Assembly (NCBI GenBank): GCA_030522415.1
Contig: CM060104.1
Span: 24,758,325-24,822,324 of the forward strand
Direction: 5' to 3'
From: Channallabes apus
Lineage: Eukaryota > Chordata > Actinopteri > Siluriformes > Clariidae
Length of the DNA stretch: 64,000 nucleotides
The translations under genes were made by a program, and so were the position numbers. Numbering within the stretch: the first letter of the stretch is position 1; each line of letters begins with the position of its first letter. Under the pieces are notes generated by a model that ran no database searches, was not told the origin of the DNA, and saw only the letters and a list, made by a program, of their open reading frames with translations. Below, in pieces: positions 20,374-32,702 of this stretch.

Positions 20374-22533
20374 CTTTTGCACACACCACTCTAACCTGTG
20401 TTATAATGGAGAGGTCTCCTGACTTCTAGAAAGTAAGAATGGAGCTGATTGGTCGGATTGTTCTAACCTGACACGAAATAGAAAATCATATTGAAATGAA
20501 TATACTTTATATTCTAAGAGTATTTTTCTAAAACCACAATTTTATAAGTACACACACAAAGCTTAATATCTATTGAGATTAAACATTTCCCTTGATGACA
20601 AAAAAAGCTAAGCTCTAGGACTAACGGTCATCAAGACAGGATGCCTGGATTGACTCAGTGCTTCCTACTGTATGTCTTTTAATAGCGAGGGTAAGTTGTT
20701 GTATTAGGTGGCCATACCTGGACCAGAAGACGCCCAGCACCACACACACTAAGAGTCACACCTTGACTTGCATGGCCTGATCTTAGGCAAAAGCCTTAAA
20801 CCTCTGTAATGCGCAGACAGCCTGAACAGGGACCAACAAACTTTGCAGCCTAGCAAAATGCCTAAGTTAGGGGAATTGCCACTCTTCTTTGTGTTTCCAT
20901 CTGGTCTGGTAATAGATTTTATACAATATAACTAACTAAAGATAACATCTTCATTCATATGTTATTACATTTGTTCTGCGGATATTAAAGTATGTTGTCC
21001 TTGTAATTATTTATATTTCTTGAATATTTCTAGGTCTATTTCTGCTGTTGTTATTGTCTAAATTGCTGAAAGCAAATTTTTCTAAGATTGATAAACTGAT
21101 GTTTATTCTTACATTTAGGCAAAAGATCTGCCTTGAAAATGGCGGAAGTCTTGGGACTTGGATGAGGTCCATGCGATGGACAGAAACATGAAGACCTTCT
21201 TTATGTCATGTTGCATTTCAGGGAAGTGTAAAATTCTATGTCTACAACCGAATCGTTGCTTTCGAGAAAGGATTGTTTCTTCCCTAGAAATATATCTCCT
21301 CTATATTTTGAGGTGGCCTTGTTCAGGCTTTGTTTAGTAAGCTCCTGTGTTGTTGCAGTATTGCCTTCAATTTTTTTTATCTTATAATTATCTTAACATT
21401 GGCTAGTTTATATGCACTGTCATCTTAGACACACTGCTGTACCGCCTGCTGTATATTTTTAACTAAAAAGAATATCAATGGTTTATACATTTTATACTCT
21501 TTTCTTTTCTATTTAAAGTTCTTGGGTTTCTTAAATGGCTATTCTAAAAGAGATAAAAAGCTACAACAAAATGATGGACAAAGGCATTCAGTTTACTTGG
21601 GAGGTTTTGATTGCATTCTTTAAAAATAAAGCTATGAATGAAAGTTTAACTGTCAGTCCTATGCATAACCAGAATTAAGAAACAATTATTTAATCATGAG
21701 GGGCTTAAACCCATAAAGACCATGTGCTTTACACGGGTTTACATGCTCAGTTTGTACAATTTTGCATAAATAATAAAAGTTAAATGCACAGTTTGATGAT
21801 TGTTAAACCCATGTCCCCTTGATCTTATGTAATAGACCTTATAAGTGTGTATGAAGGTTAGCTATTTAGTGATGTCCAAACATCATCATTACCATCAGCT
21901 AAATGTGTGTATGTAAATTAGGGTACTAGCGATGTCCCCACAACATTATGAAAACCAGGAAATTTTCTGTGTATGCAAATGTACTCCCCACTAATGGCTG
22001 GTTCTTGTTATGTCCTCATACGTTGTTAGCAAAACAAAGCACAATTTTTCTTTTTACTGTAAAACTGTAATTTGAAGTGATATTTGTGTTTAGAAAATTT
22101 AATTGTACATGCCTGATTTTTCTTCACACACAGAGGATCACTGGAAAGGGGTGTCCCCAAAACTGATGGATGGGACAACTGTCCACATAATGCTCTAATT
22201 ACAAGAATGTGTGTGTGTTTGTGTCTGTGTTAAAATAAGTAAGAGCAACAACAACAACAAAAACATGGCAGAGAACAAAAATATGGATGAGACGTTTCTC
22301 TGAGTTAGCTTTTGATTTGTGCAACACTGCCATCTTGTGATGAGTTATGTATATGACATGCACGAAACACAATGGCCAAGAATATCCAATGCTCAAAAAT
22401 ATTACCCCCCCTCCCGCCAATAAAAATAAAAATATCATCTCTTCCCGTCATCCACATATATCTTGCAGTGATGAAATTTTCCTGCCCTAAAGTTGTGCCA
22501 CTGATGAGAATCTTTTGTGTTTATTAATGTCGA
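20374..22533. other. AT-rich stretch, nothing assigned
   Basis: About 2.1 kb of AT-rich DNA with no terminal repeats, microsatellites above 30 bp or plausible exons noticed. Near 21840-22020 there is weak internal repetition (GTGTATGAAGGTTA / GTGTATGTAAATTAG, GATGTCC). Confidence 0.4.
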
Positions 22534-22999
22534 ACAAATTCAAAGTTTATTTGTCACATACACCATCATAAACAGTACGATATGCAGTGAAATGCTTATA
22601 CGAGCATCTGTGACCTTAAATAAAAAAAAAATTAACAAGAAATAAAAACGAGAAATAGAAAAGAGGCAATAAATAAATAAATATCTTAACTATAATAAAG
22701 TAGAACTAAATATTTACATTTTCTGTATTATCTGTACAAGACAAAAATTTAAATGCAAATAATACGTGGAATGAATGAAAAATGTCCAGAAGTGTGCAAA
22801 TGAGCATTGTGTGTGTGCGTGCGCAATTGTGCAATAGGTGTGCAAATGTGCAATGTGTGTGCAAATGTGCTATGTCCATGATTGTCCGGTCTACAGTGTG
22901 TTGTGGTGTGTGCACAGATGAATAATGTCCATGAGTGTCCATTTCTGTGCAATGTTGCAAAAACGCGGAGATGATTAATCCTGTGTGTTAATCTGGTTG

Positions 23000-25931
23000 A
23001 GAGACCGTATCACCTGCGGGAAGAAGCTCCTCCTCAGTCTCTCTGTGTTGGCCTTCAGGGAGCGGAATCACTTCCCAGACCGCAACAGAGAGAACAGTCT
23101 ATTGTTGGGATGGCTAAGGTCCTTCACAATCTTCTTGGCCTTGGTAAAGCACCGCTTGCTGTAGATCGAGTGGAGGTCAGGGAGCTCGATGCGGATGATT
23201 CGCTCTGCTGATCGCACCACCCTCTGTAGAGCTCATCTGTCCTGCATGGTGCTGTTTCCAAACCAGGTTGTGATGTTTCCAGTCAAGATGCTCTCTATGG
23301 TGCAGAAGTAGAAATTCCCGAGCACCTTGGAGGGCAGTCTGAAGTCTCTCAAGCGCCTGCTGGGTCTTTTTCACCACGGTGTTGATGTGACAGGACCATG
23401 ACAGGAACACTGAGGTATCGGAAGCTGTCCACTCTCTCCACTGGGCTCCTGTTGATGACGGGGGTCTGGTAGTTCTTCTCCTGCTTTGTGCTAAAGTCCA
23501 CTATCAACTCCTTTGTCTTGCTGATGTTCAGGAGGAGACTGTTCTTCTGGCACCAGTTCTCCAGATTTCTAACCTCCTCCAGGTAGGCTGTCTCATCGTT
23601 GTCAGAGATCAGGCCCAACACGACAGTGTTGTCAGCAAACTTAATGATGGTGGTGGAGTTCGTAGTAGCTATGCAGTCATAGGTGTACAATGACTACAAC
23701 AGGGGGCTCCAAACACAACCCTGGGGGGCTCCACTGCTGAGAGTGAGGGAGACATGTCCGCCCATCCTTATTGCCTGTGGTCGGCCAGTCAGGAAGTTGG
23801 AGATCCACTGACACAGAGATGAGCTGAGTCCCAGGTGCTCTAGCTTGGTGGTGAGTGTGGAGGGAATTATCGTATTAAATGCAGAGCTGTAGTCGATGAA
23901 GAGCATTTTAACATAATTCCCTCTCCAAGTGACCAGGTGAGAAATTGATGTGTGGAGGAGGTGAGAGATGACATCGTCTGTGGAGCAGTTCGGGCGGTAT
24001 GCAAACTATAGTGGGTCCAGTGGGTCCGGTAGCGAGGAGATGATGAAGTCCTTGACCACCCGCTCAAAGCACTTCATCACTACTGAGGCGAGGGCCACAG
24101 GGCGATAGTCATTAAGAGAAGCAGGATGAGGTTTCTTCGGGACAGGAACAATGATGGACTCTTTGAAGCATGTGGGGATCACCGATTGAGATAAAGAGAA
24201 GTTGAATATCTCTGATCACAGATGCTAGCTGGTCTGCGCAGGCTTTGAGAATACGACCTGAGATGCCTTCTGGTCCTGCTGCTTTCCTGGTGGTTCTACT
24301 CTCTTGAAGGCTCTCCTCACGTCATGCTCGGAGATGATGATCGCGTTTCCAGTGCTGGCAGTGTCTTCCTGTCTGGAGCCCTTAGCGCCGCTAGCATTAG
24401 CATCGCTAGCGTCTTTAGCTGCAGCGTCGAAGCGAGCATAGAAAGTGTTCAGCTCATCTGCCAGAGTCACGTCCGCGTTCGTCATACCGGTTGTTGGTGC
24501 TTTATAGTCCGTTATTGTCCTCAGACCCTGCCATAAGCTCCTAGAGTCACTCTGTTGGAGTTTTCTCCGATAGCGCTACTTCGCCTCTTTTACTGCCTTC
24601 CGCACGTTATAAGATGTACCCTTGTACGAGTCCATGTCCCCCGACGAAAGTCCTGTGTTGTAGGCTGTGGTGCGAGATCTCAGAGCGTCGCGGATGGTTT
24701 TATCCTCCCACGGCTTCTGCTTGGGTAGTGTAGTCTGATAGTCTTTATTTCCACGGTGTACGGGCATGTTATACACAAGTTCTGACAAGTATCTTTCTTG
24801 TCAGACTTGGTTACTCACGACCCCAGACCTTCGTTGAATTCTTTGTCTCTTGTTTTATTGTCAGCATTAAAGTTTCAACAGGTCGTACAGTTTTCTTGCA
24901 TAAATCCACTGTGGTTACAACAACTTATTGTTATATCTTGTAGCTTACGGTATTGGTTTACGGTTTCAACAACTTTTTTGCTATATCTTTTAGATTACGA
25001 TCTCAGTTACAGTCAAAAGCTTGTGTTCTCCATAACTTCCGTAACTTAAGTGATTTCTACCGGGCACAACAGTCATGCAACTATGGAATAACGTCACAGG
25101 TGGAATGGTGTCACAGAACAACTTACTATTATCATACTAAACTTAACTAATAAACTTAATGCTTAATGCTTAACTACTGAAATAAGAATAAACACAACAA
25201 CAAAATTATAAAAATGAAATATGTCTCCTACACACGGTATCATCCACTACTTTCCAGATGAATCCCACAACCGCTTCCATAAACACGCTGATGTCATCGG
25301 AGCTGTTACATAACATGTCCCTGTCTGCGTCATCAAGGGCGTCCAGTAACGCAGCCAACGATTGGACCGTCCAGCGCGCGACCTCCCTTTGAACTGGAAC
25401 TTCCTGTTTGAGCCGTTGTTTGTATTTTGGCATGAGGAAGATGGCGGTGTGGTCGGATTTGCCAAATGCTGGACGAGATTGTGCCTTGTAACCGTCCTTG
25501 ACCGTAGTATAACAATTGTCCAGTGTCCTTTCACCCCTGGTGGGGCAGGTGATGTGCTGATAAAATTTTGGCACAGCACCTTTGAGGTTGGCACTATTAA
25601 AATCCCCCGCTACAATAAGCAAAACTTCTCGGTGCTGTTTTTGGTGCAGCTCGCACAAGGCAGTGTCCGTGTCCGCTTGTGGTGGAATGTAAACGGCGCT
25701 GATTATGACCGATGTGAACTACCAAGGTAGATACAAAGGATGACACATAATGGACAGTAGTTCCAGGTTTGGTGTGCAGGAGGGTGTAAGAGGAACAACG
25801 CTCGCGCTGTTGCACCAGCTGCTGTTCACCATTAAACACATGCCACCTCCCCTTGACTTCCCCGAGTCCCATGTCCTGTCCATGCGGTGAACCGAGAAGA
25901 ACTCGGCCGCCTGGATAGCGTGGTCTGGCAC
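23000..25931 (-). pseudogene. Rex1-A1 endonuclease-reverse transcriptase remnant
   Basis: Fragments in several frames. The endonuclease part is at 25931-25240 (VAGDFNSANLKG and KSDHTAIFLMPK) and RT at 24485-23177 ([30 protein letters not shown]). SSAFNT is diagnostic of Rex1. The catalytic box reads FADN instead of FADD (around 23640), a loss of an essential aspartate; copy A2 keeps FADD. Several frameshifts, stops and the solo LTR make it inactive. Confidence 0.8.
24757..25232. mobile_element. Solo LTR (476 bp) with 5-bp target duplication
   Basis: It begins TGTACGGGCATG and ends CTCCTACA, and is flanked by CACGG at 24752-24756 and 25233-25237. Removing it and one CACGG restores the uninterrupted sequence seen in copy A2 near 47880. 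TG...CA ends and a 5-bp duplication mark an LTR left by recombination. Internal features are a perfect 9-bp hairpin (TCTGACAAG / CTTGTCAGA, about 24781-24805), two imperfect ~45-bp repeats around 24915-25005, and AATAAA near 25187. The orientation and family (ERV, gypsy or other) cannot be told. Confidence 0.8.
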
Positions 25932-26404
25932 CAGTGAAGCGAGGAGGTTGCAGTCCCGAATGTCCCTCTGGAACTTTATCCTGGCCCTTTGGTCATCGAG
26001 CTTGTTCTCCAGTTCAAGTTTAAGTTCAAGTAGGCTTTATTGTCACTTCAACCATATACAGTTAGTACACAGTGAAACGAAATAACGTTCCTCCAGGACC
26101 AAGGTGCTACATGCAACATAAATTTACAACATAAATTAACAGAAAAACTAAACTAGCTAACTAAGAGGCCAAGACAACATAACATAATAATAAGGTGTTG
26201 AGATGATGAGTTGAGGTAGTGGAGAAACAGTAAACATTCCTTAACTTAACGTAGCAGCAAGAATTAAGAAGTTCAGTAGAGAATATTGTGCAAAAGAGCA
26301 TTTACAGGGTGGTGTGTACGATAGTTTGGTAGTGTACTGTAGGTAAGTGTGTTTGCGCTTGTGTTGATTAGTCAGTCCAGTCTCAATGTTTTGAGGTAGT
26401 TGAG

Positions 26405-26421
26405 TTAAGCTGAGTGATAAC

Positions 26422-26491
<70 letters not shown>

Positions 26492-28576
26492 CAGTCCCTT
26501 TTTGTTGAGAAGACGAATAGCTTGTGGAAAAAAGCTGTTGCACAGTCTGGATGTGTGTGCCTGAATGCTTCGGTACCTTTTTCCAAATGGCAGGAGTGTG
26601 AAGTGTGTGTGAGAAGGGTGTGTCCGATCAGCCACAATGCTGGGGACTTTGCGGATGCAGCGTGTGGTGTAGATGTCCTCAATAGAGGGGAGAGAGATGC
26701 AGATGATCTTCTCTGCTGTTCTCACTATCCGCTGTAGGGTCTTGCGGTCCGATATGGCACAATTCCCAAACCAGACAGTGATGCAGCCACTCAGGATGCT
26801 CTTGATAGTTCCTCTATAGAAGGTGGTCAGGATCGGTGGTGGAAGCTGCTCCTCAGTCTTCTCAGAAAGAAGAGACGCTGTTGGGCTTTCTTGTGTAGGG
26901 AGCTGGTGTTGAGGGACCAGCTGAGGTCCTTCTCCAGGTGGACGCCCAGGAATTTGGTGATGTCGACGATCTCCACAGAGGAGCCGTCGATGCTCAGCAG
27001 AGAATGGTCACCTCGTGTCCTCCTAAAGTCAACAACTATCTCCTTTGTCTTGTCAACATTCAGAGACAGGTTGTTGTCTTTACACCAGTCCGTTAGCCTC
27101 TGTACTTCCTCTCTGTACGCTGACTCATCGTTCTTGCTAATGAGACCCACCATGGTCGTGTCATCAGCGAACTTAATGATGGCTATGATGATGTGATTCG
27201 AACTGTGTGTTGCTACACAGTCGTGAGTCAGCAGTGTGAACAGCAGGGGACTAAGCACACAGCATTGTGGGGCCCCAGTGCTCAGTGCTGACTGAGGCCT
27301 TCCGTTCAGAAAGTCCAGGATCCAGTTGCAGAGGGAGGTGTTCAGGCCCAACAGGCTCAGCTTTCCGATCAGTTGTTGGGGGATGATAGTGTTGAATGCT
27401 GAGCTGAAATCTATATACAGCATTCGAACGTATGTGTCCTTCTTGTCCAAGTGTGTGATGACAAGATGAAGTGTAGTGTAGATGGTGTCGTCCGTTGAAC
27501 GGTTAGGATAGTACGAAATTTCAGTGGGTCCAGTGAGGGAGGCAGCAGGGTCTTGATGTGTCTCATGACGAGCCGCTCGAAGCACTTCACAATGGTGGGT
27601 GTAAGTGCAATAGGACGGTAGTCATTGAGACAGGACACAGAAGACTTCTTGGGCACAGGTACGATGGTGGTGGCCTTGAAGCACGTGGGAACGACGACGC
27701 TACTCAGAGAGATGTTGAAGATGTCGGTAAGAACATCTGCCAGCTGTTCCGCACATTCTCTGCCTGGGATGTTGTCTGGTCCAGCAGCTTTACGTGGGTT
27801 GACTCTATGTAGAGTTTTCCTCACATCAGCCGTAGTGAGACACAGCACCTGGTCATTCAGAGGAGAGGCCATGTGTCGCCGCTGTCTGTGAAGTGGTTGT
27901 GGATTCTCTGGGCGTGTGCGCGCATCGCCTCTCTGATGGGCCGAGAAAGTTTGGCCCTTGCTCTTCTAAGCGCCACCTTATCTCCCGCTTTGAAGGCAGA
28001 GTCTCGGGTCTTCAGAAGTGCACGCACTTCCGCAGTACTCCACGGTTTCTAATTGGGTCGTGAGATGATGTTCTTGGAGACAGTGATGTCATCGGTGCAC
28101 TTGTTGATGTAGCTGGTCACTGATGACATGTACTCCTCCAAGTCGGTGCAGTCGCCGTAAGTTGCAGCCTCCCTAAAGATGTCCCAGTCAGTGTTCTCGA
28201 AACAGTCCTGAAGAGCAGAGATGGCTCCTGCTGGCCAGGTTTTCACCTGCTTCAGAACCGGTTTTGAAGGCCTGACGAGTGGTCTGTATGCTGGAATTAG
28301 CATAACAGAGATGTGGTCTGAGTAGCCGAGGTGGGGGTGGGGCTCAGCCTGATATGCACCGGGGATGTTTGTGTAAACAAGTTCCAGCGTGTTTTCCCCT
28401 CTAGTTGCAAAGTCCACATATTGATGGAATCTAGGAAGCACTGACTTGAGATTTGCATGGTTGAAATCTCCAGCAACAATAAACAGTCCATCCGGGTGTG
28501 TATTTTGCAGTTCACTGATATTTGTATACAGCTCCCATAGCGCTTCCTTAGCACTAGCGCTAGGTGGAATGTACAC
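26405..28576 (-). pseudogene. Rex1-B endonuclease-reverse transcriptase, nearly continuous
   Basis: The endonuclease part is at 28576-28049 ([25 protein letters not shown]). RT is at 27872-26827, with [55 protein letters not shown] and [12 protein letters not shown] (FADD intact). The C-terminal region [11 protein letters not shown] continues in another frame to LFPQ/FFPQAIRLLNKKG at about 26510. Frame breaks lie near 27500 and 26830 and between EN and RT. It is less decayed than copy A1, consistent with a younger insertion. Confidence 0.8.
26425..26489. repeat. (GT)n microsatellite in the Rex1-B 3' region
   Basis: About 32 GT units just downstream of the Rex1-B coding end. Confidence 0.95.
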
Positions 28577-29225
28577 TCCGATAATGAAAACAGTGGTGAA
28601 TTCCCGTGGTCAATAAAAAGGTCTGCAACTAACAGTCACAAACTCCACCAGCGATGAGCAATAACTAGAAACTAGCACAGAGTTCTTGCACCATTTCGTG
28701 TTGATGTAAACACACAAGCCGCCACCATGAGTCTTACCGCACAGAGCTGCATTTCTGTCGGCGCGAAACGAGGCTAGCCTGTCTAGCTGAATAGTGGCGT
28801 CTGGTACTCTGTCGCTGAGCCATGTCTCCGTGAAAACAAAGACACAGCAGTCTCTAACCTCATGCTGTGTAGCCTGCTGGAGTCGGATGTAGTCCAGTTT
28901 ATTGTCCAGGGAGCAGACGTTGGATAAGATGATGGACGGGAGAGCCGGTGGCTAGGGTGTGTTTTTAGCCTAGCACAGACTCCTGCCCGCTTGCCGCGCT
29001 TCCGCTTCCTCACGCACCGTTTCCGAAGCTCATCGTGGATGTCGATAACCGGGTTATTTAGGTACAAAAGTGTCACGTGGTTGTATGTACGGACACTTGT
29101 CGCAACGATATCCATACACAGAGTGAAATAAACGCGCTACACACAAAACGTAAAACAACATAGCACCATTTTGGCTCCGGAGCGACCGCTGTGTGCTACT
29201 GCTGAGCCGCCATCAAGTTATTTCC

Positions 29226-29433
29226 TGACTGGACGTTGGCGACCAGGATGCTAGGCAGAGGTGTGCGGTGTGCACGAGCTCTCAGCCTGTTCCTGATGCC
29301 AGCTCGTTTCCCTCTGGGCCACCACTTCGCGTTGCGTCCTTTGTTCTCCCTCAGGATCTCACTCGGCCAGCTTGGATCCAGAGTTAAAACAAGAAACAAG
29401 AGTGTCTCTATCGTACCTAATGTACTCAATGGT
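29226..29433 (-). mobile_element. Rex1-A1 5' segment, separated by element B
   Basis: Matches 48604-48845 of copy A2 base by base over long stretches (CAGGATGCTAGGCAGAGG, TCTCCCTCAGGATCTCACT, AACAAGAGTGTCTCTATC). It is the continuation of the element that stops at 26012. Confidence 0.85.
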
Positions 29434-30690
29434 GATGAATTTCATCCTATCAGTGTGTGTTTGACTTTCGCAACAAAAGGTTAAAATTGACAAACAACAA
29501 CTGTGAAATCTAACACTACACACAACTTTGAGGGGCCATGATGCTCTGAAACACTTACAGGAACAGTGAACTACATCACCCATCAGTCTCACCTCGTCAC
29601 ATATCACTTCAATAATAAATAAATAAATATCTGGTGCACCTTTAGGAACTCCGTAGGATTTGATAGTGAAGATGTTGTCAGAGTGGAGAGTCTTTTTCTG
29701 ATGGACAACATAGCACATGTATGTAAAAGAACTGTACTGGAAATGCATTGCATTAAAGTCATTACTGAGCATGGTGGCCCAGGGTGGAAAAATGCTTGGC
29801 GTTAAACCATGTGTCAGTGTGGTTGACAGGCAAAGTCCTGAACATATTTATTCACAACTGGACCTCTATGCTACGCATGTTACAGGATTATTCCAATAGG
29901 GGGCACTGTCTTCACTCAGACATCTGTGCAGCGGTAAAGACACATCGTACGGACGAAGGATGGGGGGGACACAGACGTAGTCCCACAGAAACCTTTCGCA
30001 GGTGCCCTCTGACTGTACTACCCCTAGTGTTCACACACATATTACATCCTGCAGGTACGTATGAGCGCATCGTGTTAATTTCTGGCAGAGGATTTTTGTG
30101 AGTTCTTTATATTTTAAAGCAAGGATATTTTTCTGTTTTTTATTTTTAAAAGTGAGGATATTTGCGCCCTTATTGGATAGTATTGTTGCCGTGCACCTCA
30201 AGGCACTGGGGGTGAAATACACACTGTAGCCTCATGTCGACATTCGCTATGCTACAGTACGCCTTTAGTTTCGGTAGAGTTTTTTAACTTTTCTAGATCG
30301 AAGACTTGAGTGTTGAATACAGTAATTAGCCTGTAAGAACACAATAATAATAATAAGCCATAAGAATACAATAAAATACAGAATTATCTGAACAATTCGG
30401 GAAACTATACATTTGTCTGCACACACACACACACACACACAAACACACACAAACTTACCCAAAAACACAGACGACTCAGTAGCTGAAGAGAGGAACCCAT
30501 GTCAAAATACACACAGATATATTTAACTATTGCTCATGTGCGTATTCTGAGTCTTTCCAACTCCATGCGTATGTGTGTGTGTGTGTGTGTGTGTGGTTTC
30601 AATAAGACACCTGATGCTCTATTACAGAAGGTAAGCAGGTAATGAGGGATCAACTTACACACCTCAAATAAAACATTTATAAACCTCTCA

Positions 30691-30758
<68 letters not shown>

Positions 30759-30856
30759 TACATCCCCCTTCTTTCTTCAGCTCTGTGTCTGTCAGACTGT
30801 CAGACTAATTTTTTAATCATAAAGTCATTAAATCTAAAAATGTTGATTTTACTTAC
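29434..30856. other. Intronic/intergenic stretch
   Basis: AT-rich with (CA)n at 30420-30440 and (GT)n at 30571-30594 and 30694-30755. A plus-strand segment ending CATCCTGCAG|GTACGTATG (30051) has a donor-like boundary but no convincing coding content. Confidence 0.45.
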
Positions 30857-31080
30857 AAATTTCCTCTTCAGCTTTCCTTTACCGCTGCGTGGCCCACGCC
30901 CCTCTGAATGGGTGGAGTCATCCTCGGACACGCCCAGGTGGCCGTCCACGGAAAGACTCTTTCTTAGATACGCAGCGCGGCTATGCAGCTGAGAGAATGG
31001 TGATTGTGGGCAGAGCTTGACATCTAGGCCCACCTTCTGGTCTTCAGCTTCATTATCATCTTCTAATCGCCACGCATAAT
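30857..31080 (-). CDS. Host gene exon (224 nt), protein not recognised
   Basis: On the minus strand an acceptor (GTGTGTGTATCAG|) opens 224 nt that end at a canonical donor (AAATTT|GTAAGT). The frame is fully open: YAWRLEDDNEAEDQKVGLD, then a Ser/Arg-rich part including LHSRAAYLRKSLSVDGHLG, VSEDDS and a basic end KGKLKRKF. It starts with two bases completing a codon whose first base is the last base of the exon at 34156-33975, giving an uninterrupted frame, and it ends in phase 0. RKSLSVD looks like a basophilic kinase or 14-3-3 type site. The content suggests a cytoplasmic regulatory protein; the family is not recognised. Confidence 0.65.
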
Positions 31081-31164
31081 CTGATACACACACGGGTATG
31101 ATTACTACAAAAACAAAACAGCAATCACAGTATAATACATTTAGTAAATATGAAGTGTAAACTG

Positions 31165-31420
<256 letters not shown>

Positions 31421-31436
31421 AGTGTGTGAAAAATGT

Positions 31437-31905
31437 GTGTGAATCAGAATGATCAGATCGTCCCTGATGAACGAGTCGAGTGTGACGGTGCTGAGGGAAA
31501 AACTCCCTGAGATGGTGATATGAAGAAACCTTGAGAGGAACTGAACAGGGAACCCATCCTCATCTGGGTGATAACGGATAGCAGGGATTGATCTGCACTC
31601 ATACTGTGTGTTAGGAGGCTGGAAGTTCAGTATAACAGGAGATGTGGAGAAGTTCATATGGAGTCCAGTTGGTTATTGGAGGATCAGGTAGACTGCAGGA
31701 AACTCCAGTCCTGAACTATCGAGCGACTGCAGTCACGAGTCCTCAGAGAAACAGCTGTCTGTATCAGAACAGAGGACAGAACCATCTTCATGGTAAAGTG
31801 GAAGCATCCCCAGTCACCACACGCATCCCAGACAGACCACACGGGGCGTCCATGTGAAGAGATCTCCAACCAGAAGAGGGACAGGTCCAGAGGACAGAGG
31901 GGGTC
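31437..31905 (-). mobile_element. L2-type 3' UTR retroposon copy
   Basis: About 470 bp aligning with 45690-46075 (same strand) and with the complement of 37335-37740. Shared blocks include AAAAACTCCCTGAGATGG, AGAAACCTTGAGAGGAAC, AACCCATCCTCATCTGGG, CAGTCCTGAACTATCGA and TCCTCAGAGAAACAGCTG. It carries only the 3' part of the LINE and no coding remnant. The (GAATT)n tail is missing, so the 3' end is truncated or decayed. Confidence 0.65.
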
Positions 31906-32483
31906 TGGATCACTGACAGCTCAGGAGAGACATGTGTAGTGAGACAGAATGTATGAGGTGTGTGTGTGTTCTCCACTAAGGAGCTGTCGATGTTCTTCAT
32001 AGAGTGGTCTTCTGTGCTCTCCTGAAGTCAACAACCATGTCCAAGTCCAGGTTGCTGTTTCTGCTCCAGACCGTTAGCCGCTGAACCTCCTCTTTGTACA
32101 CTGACTCGCCGTTCTTGCTGATTAAAACCCACCACGCTCATGGCCTTGATGATGTGTTACTATACAGTCATGAATCAGCAGAGTGAACAACAGTGGACTG
32201 ATCGTACAGCCCTGGGGGACGCCAGGCCTCAGGGTGGTACTGATGGAGGCGTGGCTCCCAACTGTCTGAAGTCTCCCAGTCAGGAGGTCCAGGAATCATG
32301 TACGGAGGGAGAAGTTCAGGATCAGCATGCTGTGCTGAGGAATGACTGAGTGTTACACGCTGAACTGTAGTGTATGAACAGCATTTAAACATAAGTGTCC
32401 AAGTGTGTGAGGGTCAAAATGAGGGGTGGTGATAGGGTTGTCCACTGAGCGACTGGGATGATACATGGACTGCAGGGGGTGGA

Positions 32484-32521
<38 letters not shown>

Positions 32522-32627
32522 AATGTGTGTGTTTGACTGGTGTGTAATGAATGTGTGTGTTTAACTTGTTTGTACTGAATGAGTGATAGATGTGTGTGAA
32601 GAATATGTGCTTGAAAGTGTACTGAAT

Positions 32628-32702
<75 letters not shown>

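Larger units (their letters stand above)
22534..26012 (-). mobile_element. Rex1/Babar LINE, copy A1 (3' and middle part)
   Basis: A non-LTR retrotransposon on the minus strand. Its 3' UTR (22534-22980) has the block TTTATTTGTCACATACACC and TATGCAGTGAAATGCTT shared with 45180-45235. Coding remnants run from 23000 to 25931. The element is interrupted twice: by a solo LTR at 24757-25232 and, at 26012, by Rex1 element B. Its 5' segment resumes at 29226-29433. Copy A2 at 45147-48845 shows the uninterrupted order and proves both insertions. Confidence 0.85.
26013..29225 (-). mobile_element. Rex1/Babar LINE, copy B, nested in copy A1
   Basis: A second, distinct Rex1 family on the minus strand. The 3' end at 26013 has a TTCAAG-rich tail and a GGCTTTATTGTCACTTCAAC block; the 5' end is near 29225. 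It sits between Rex1-A sequence ending CTTGTTCTCCAG (26012) and resuming TGACTGGACGTTGG (29226), which are contiguous in copy A2 (about 48590-48615). A (GT)n tract (26425-26489) follows the end of its coding region. Confidence 0.85.
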
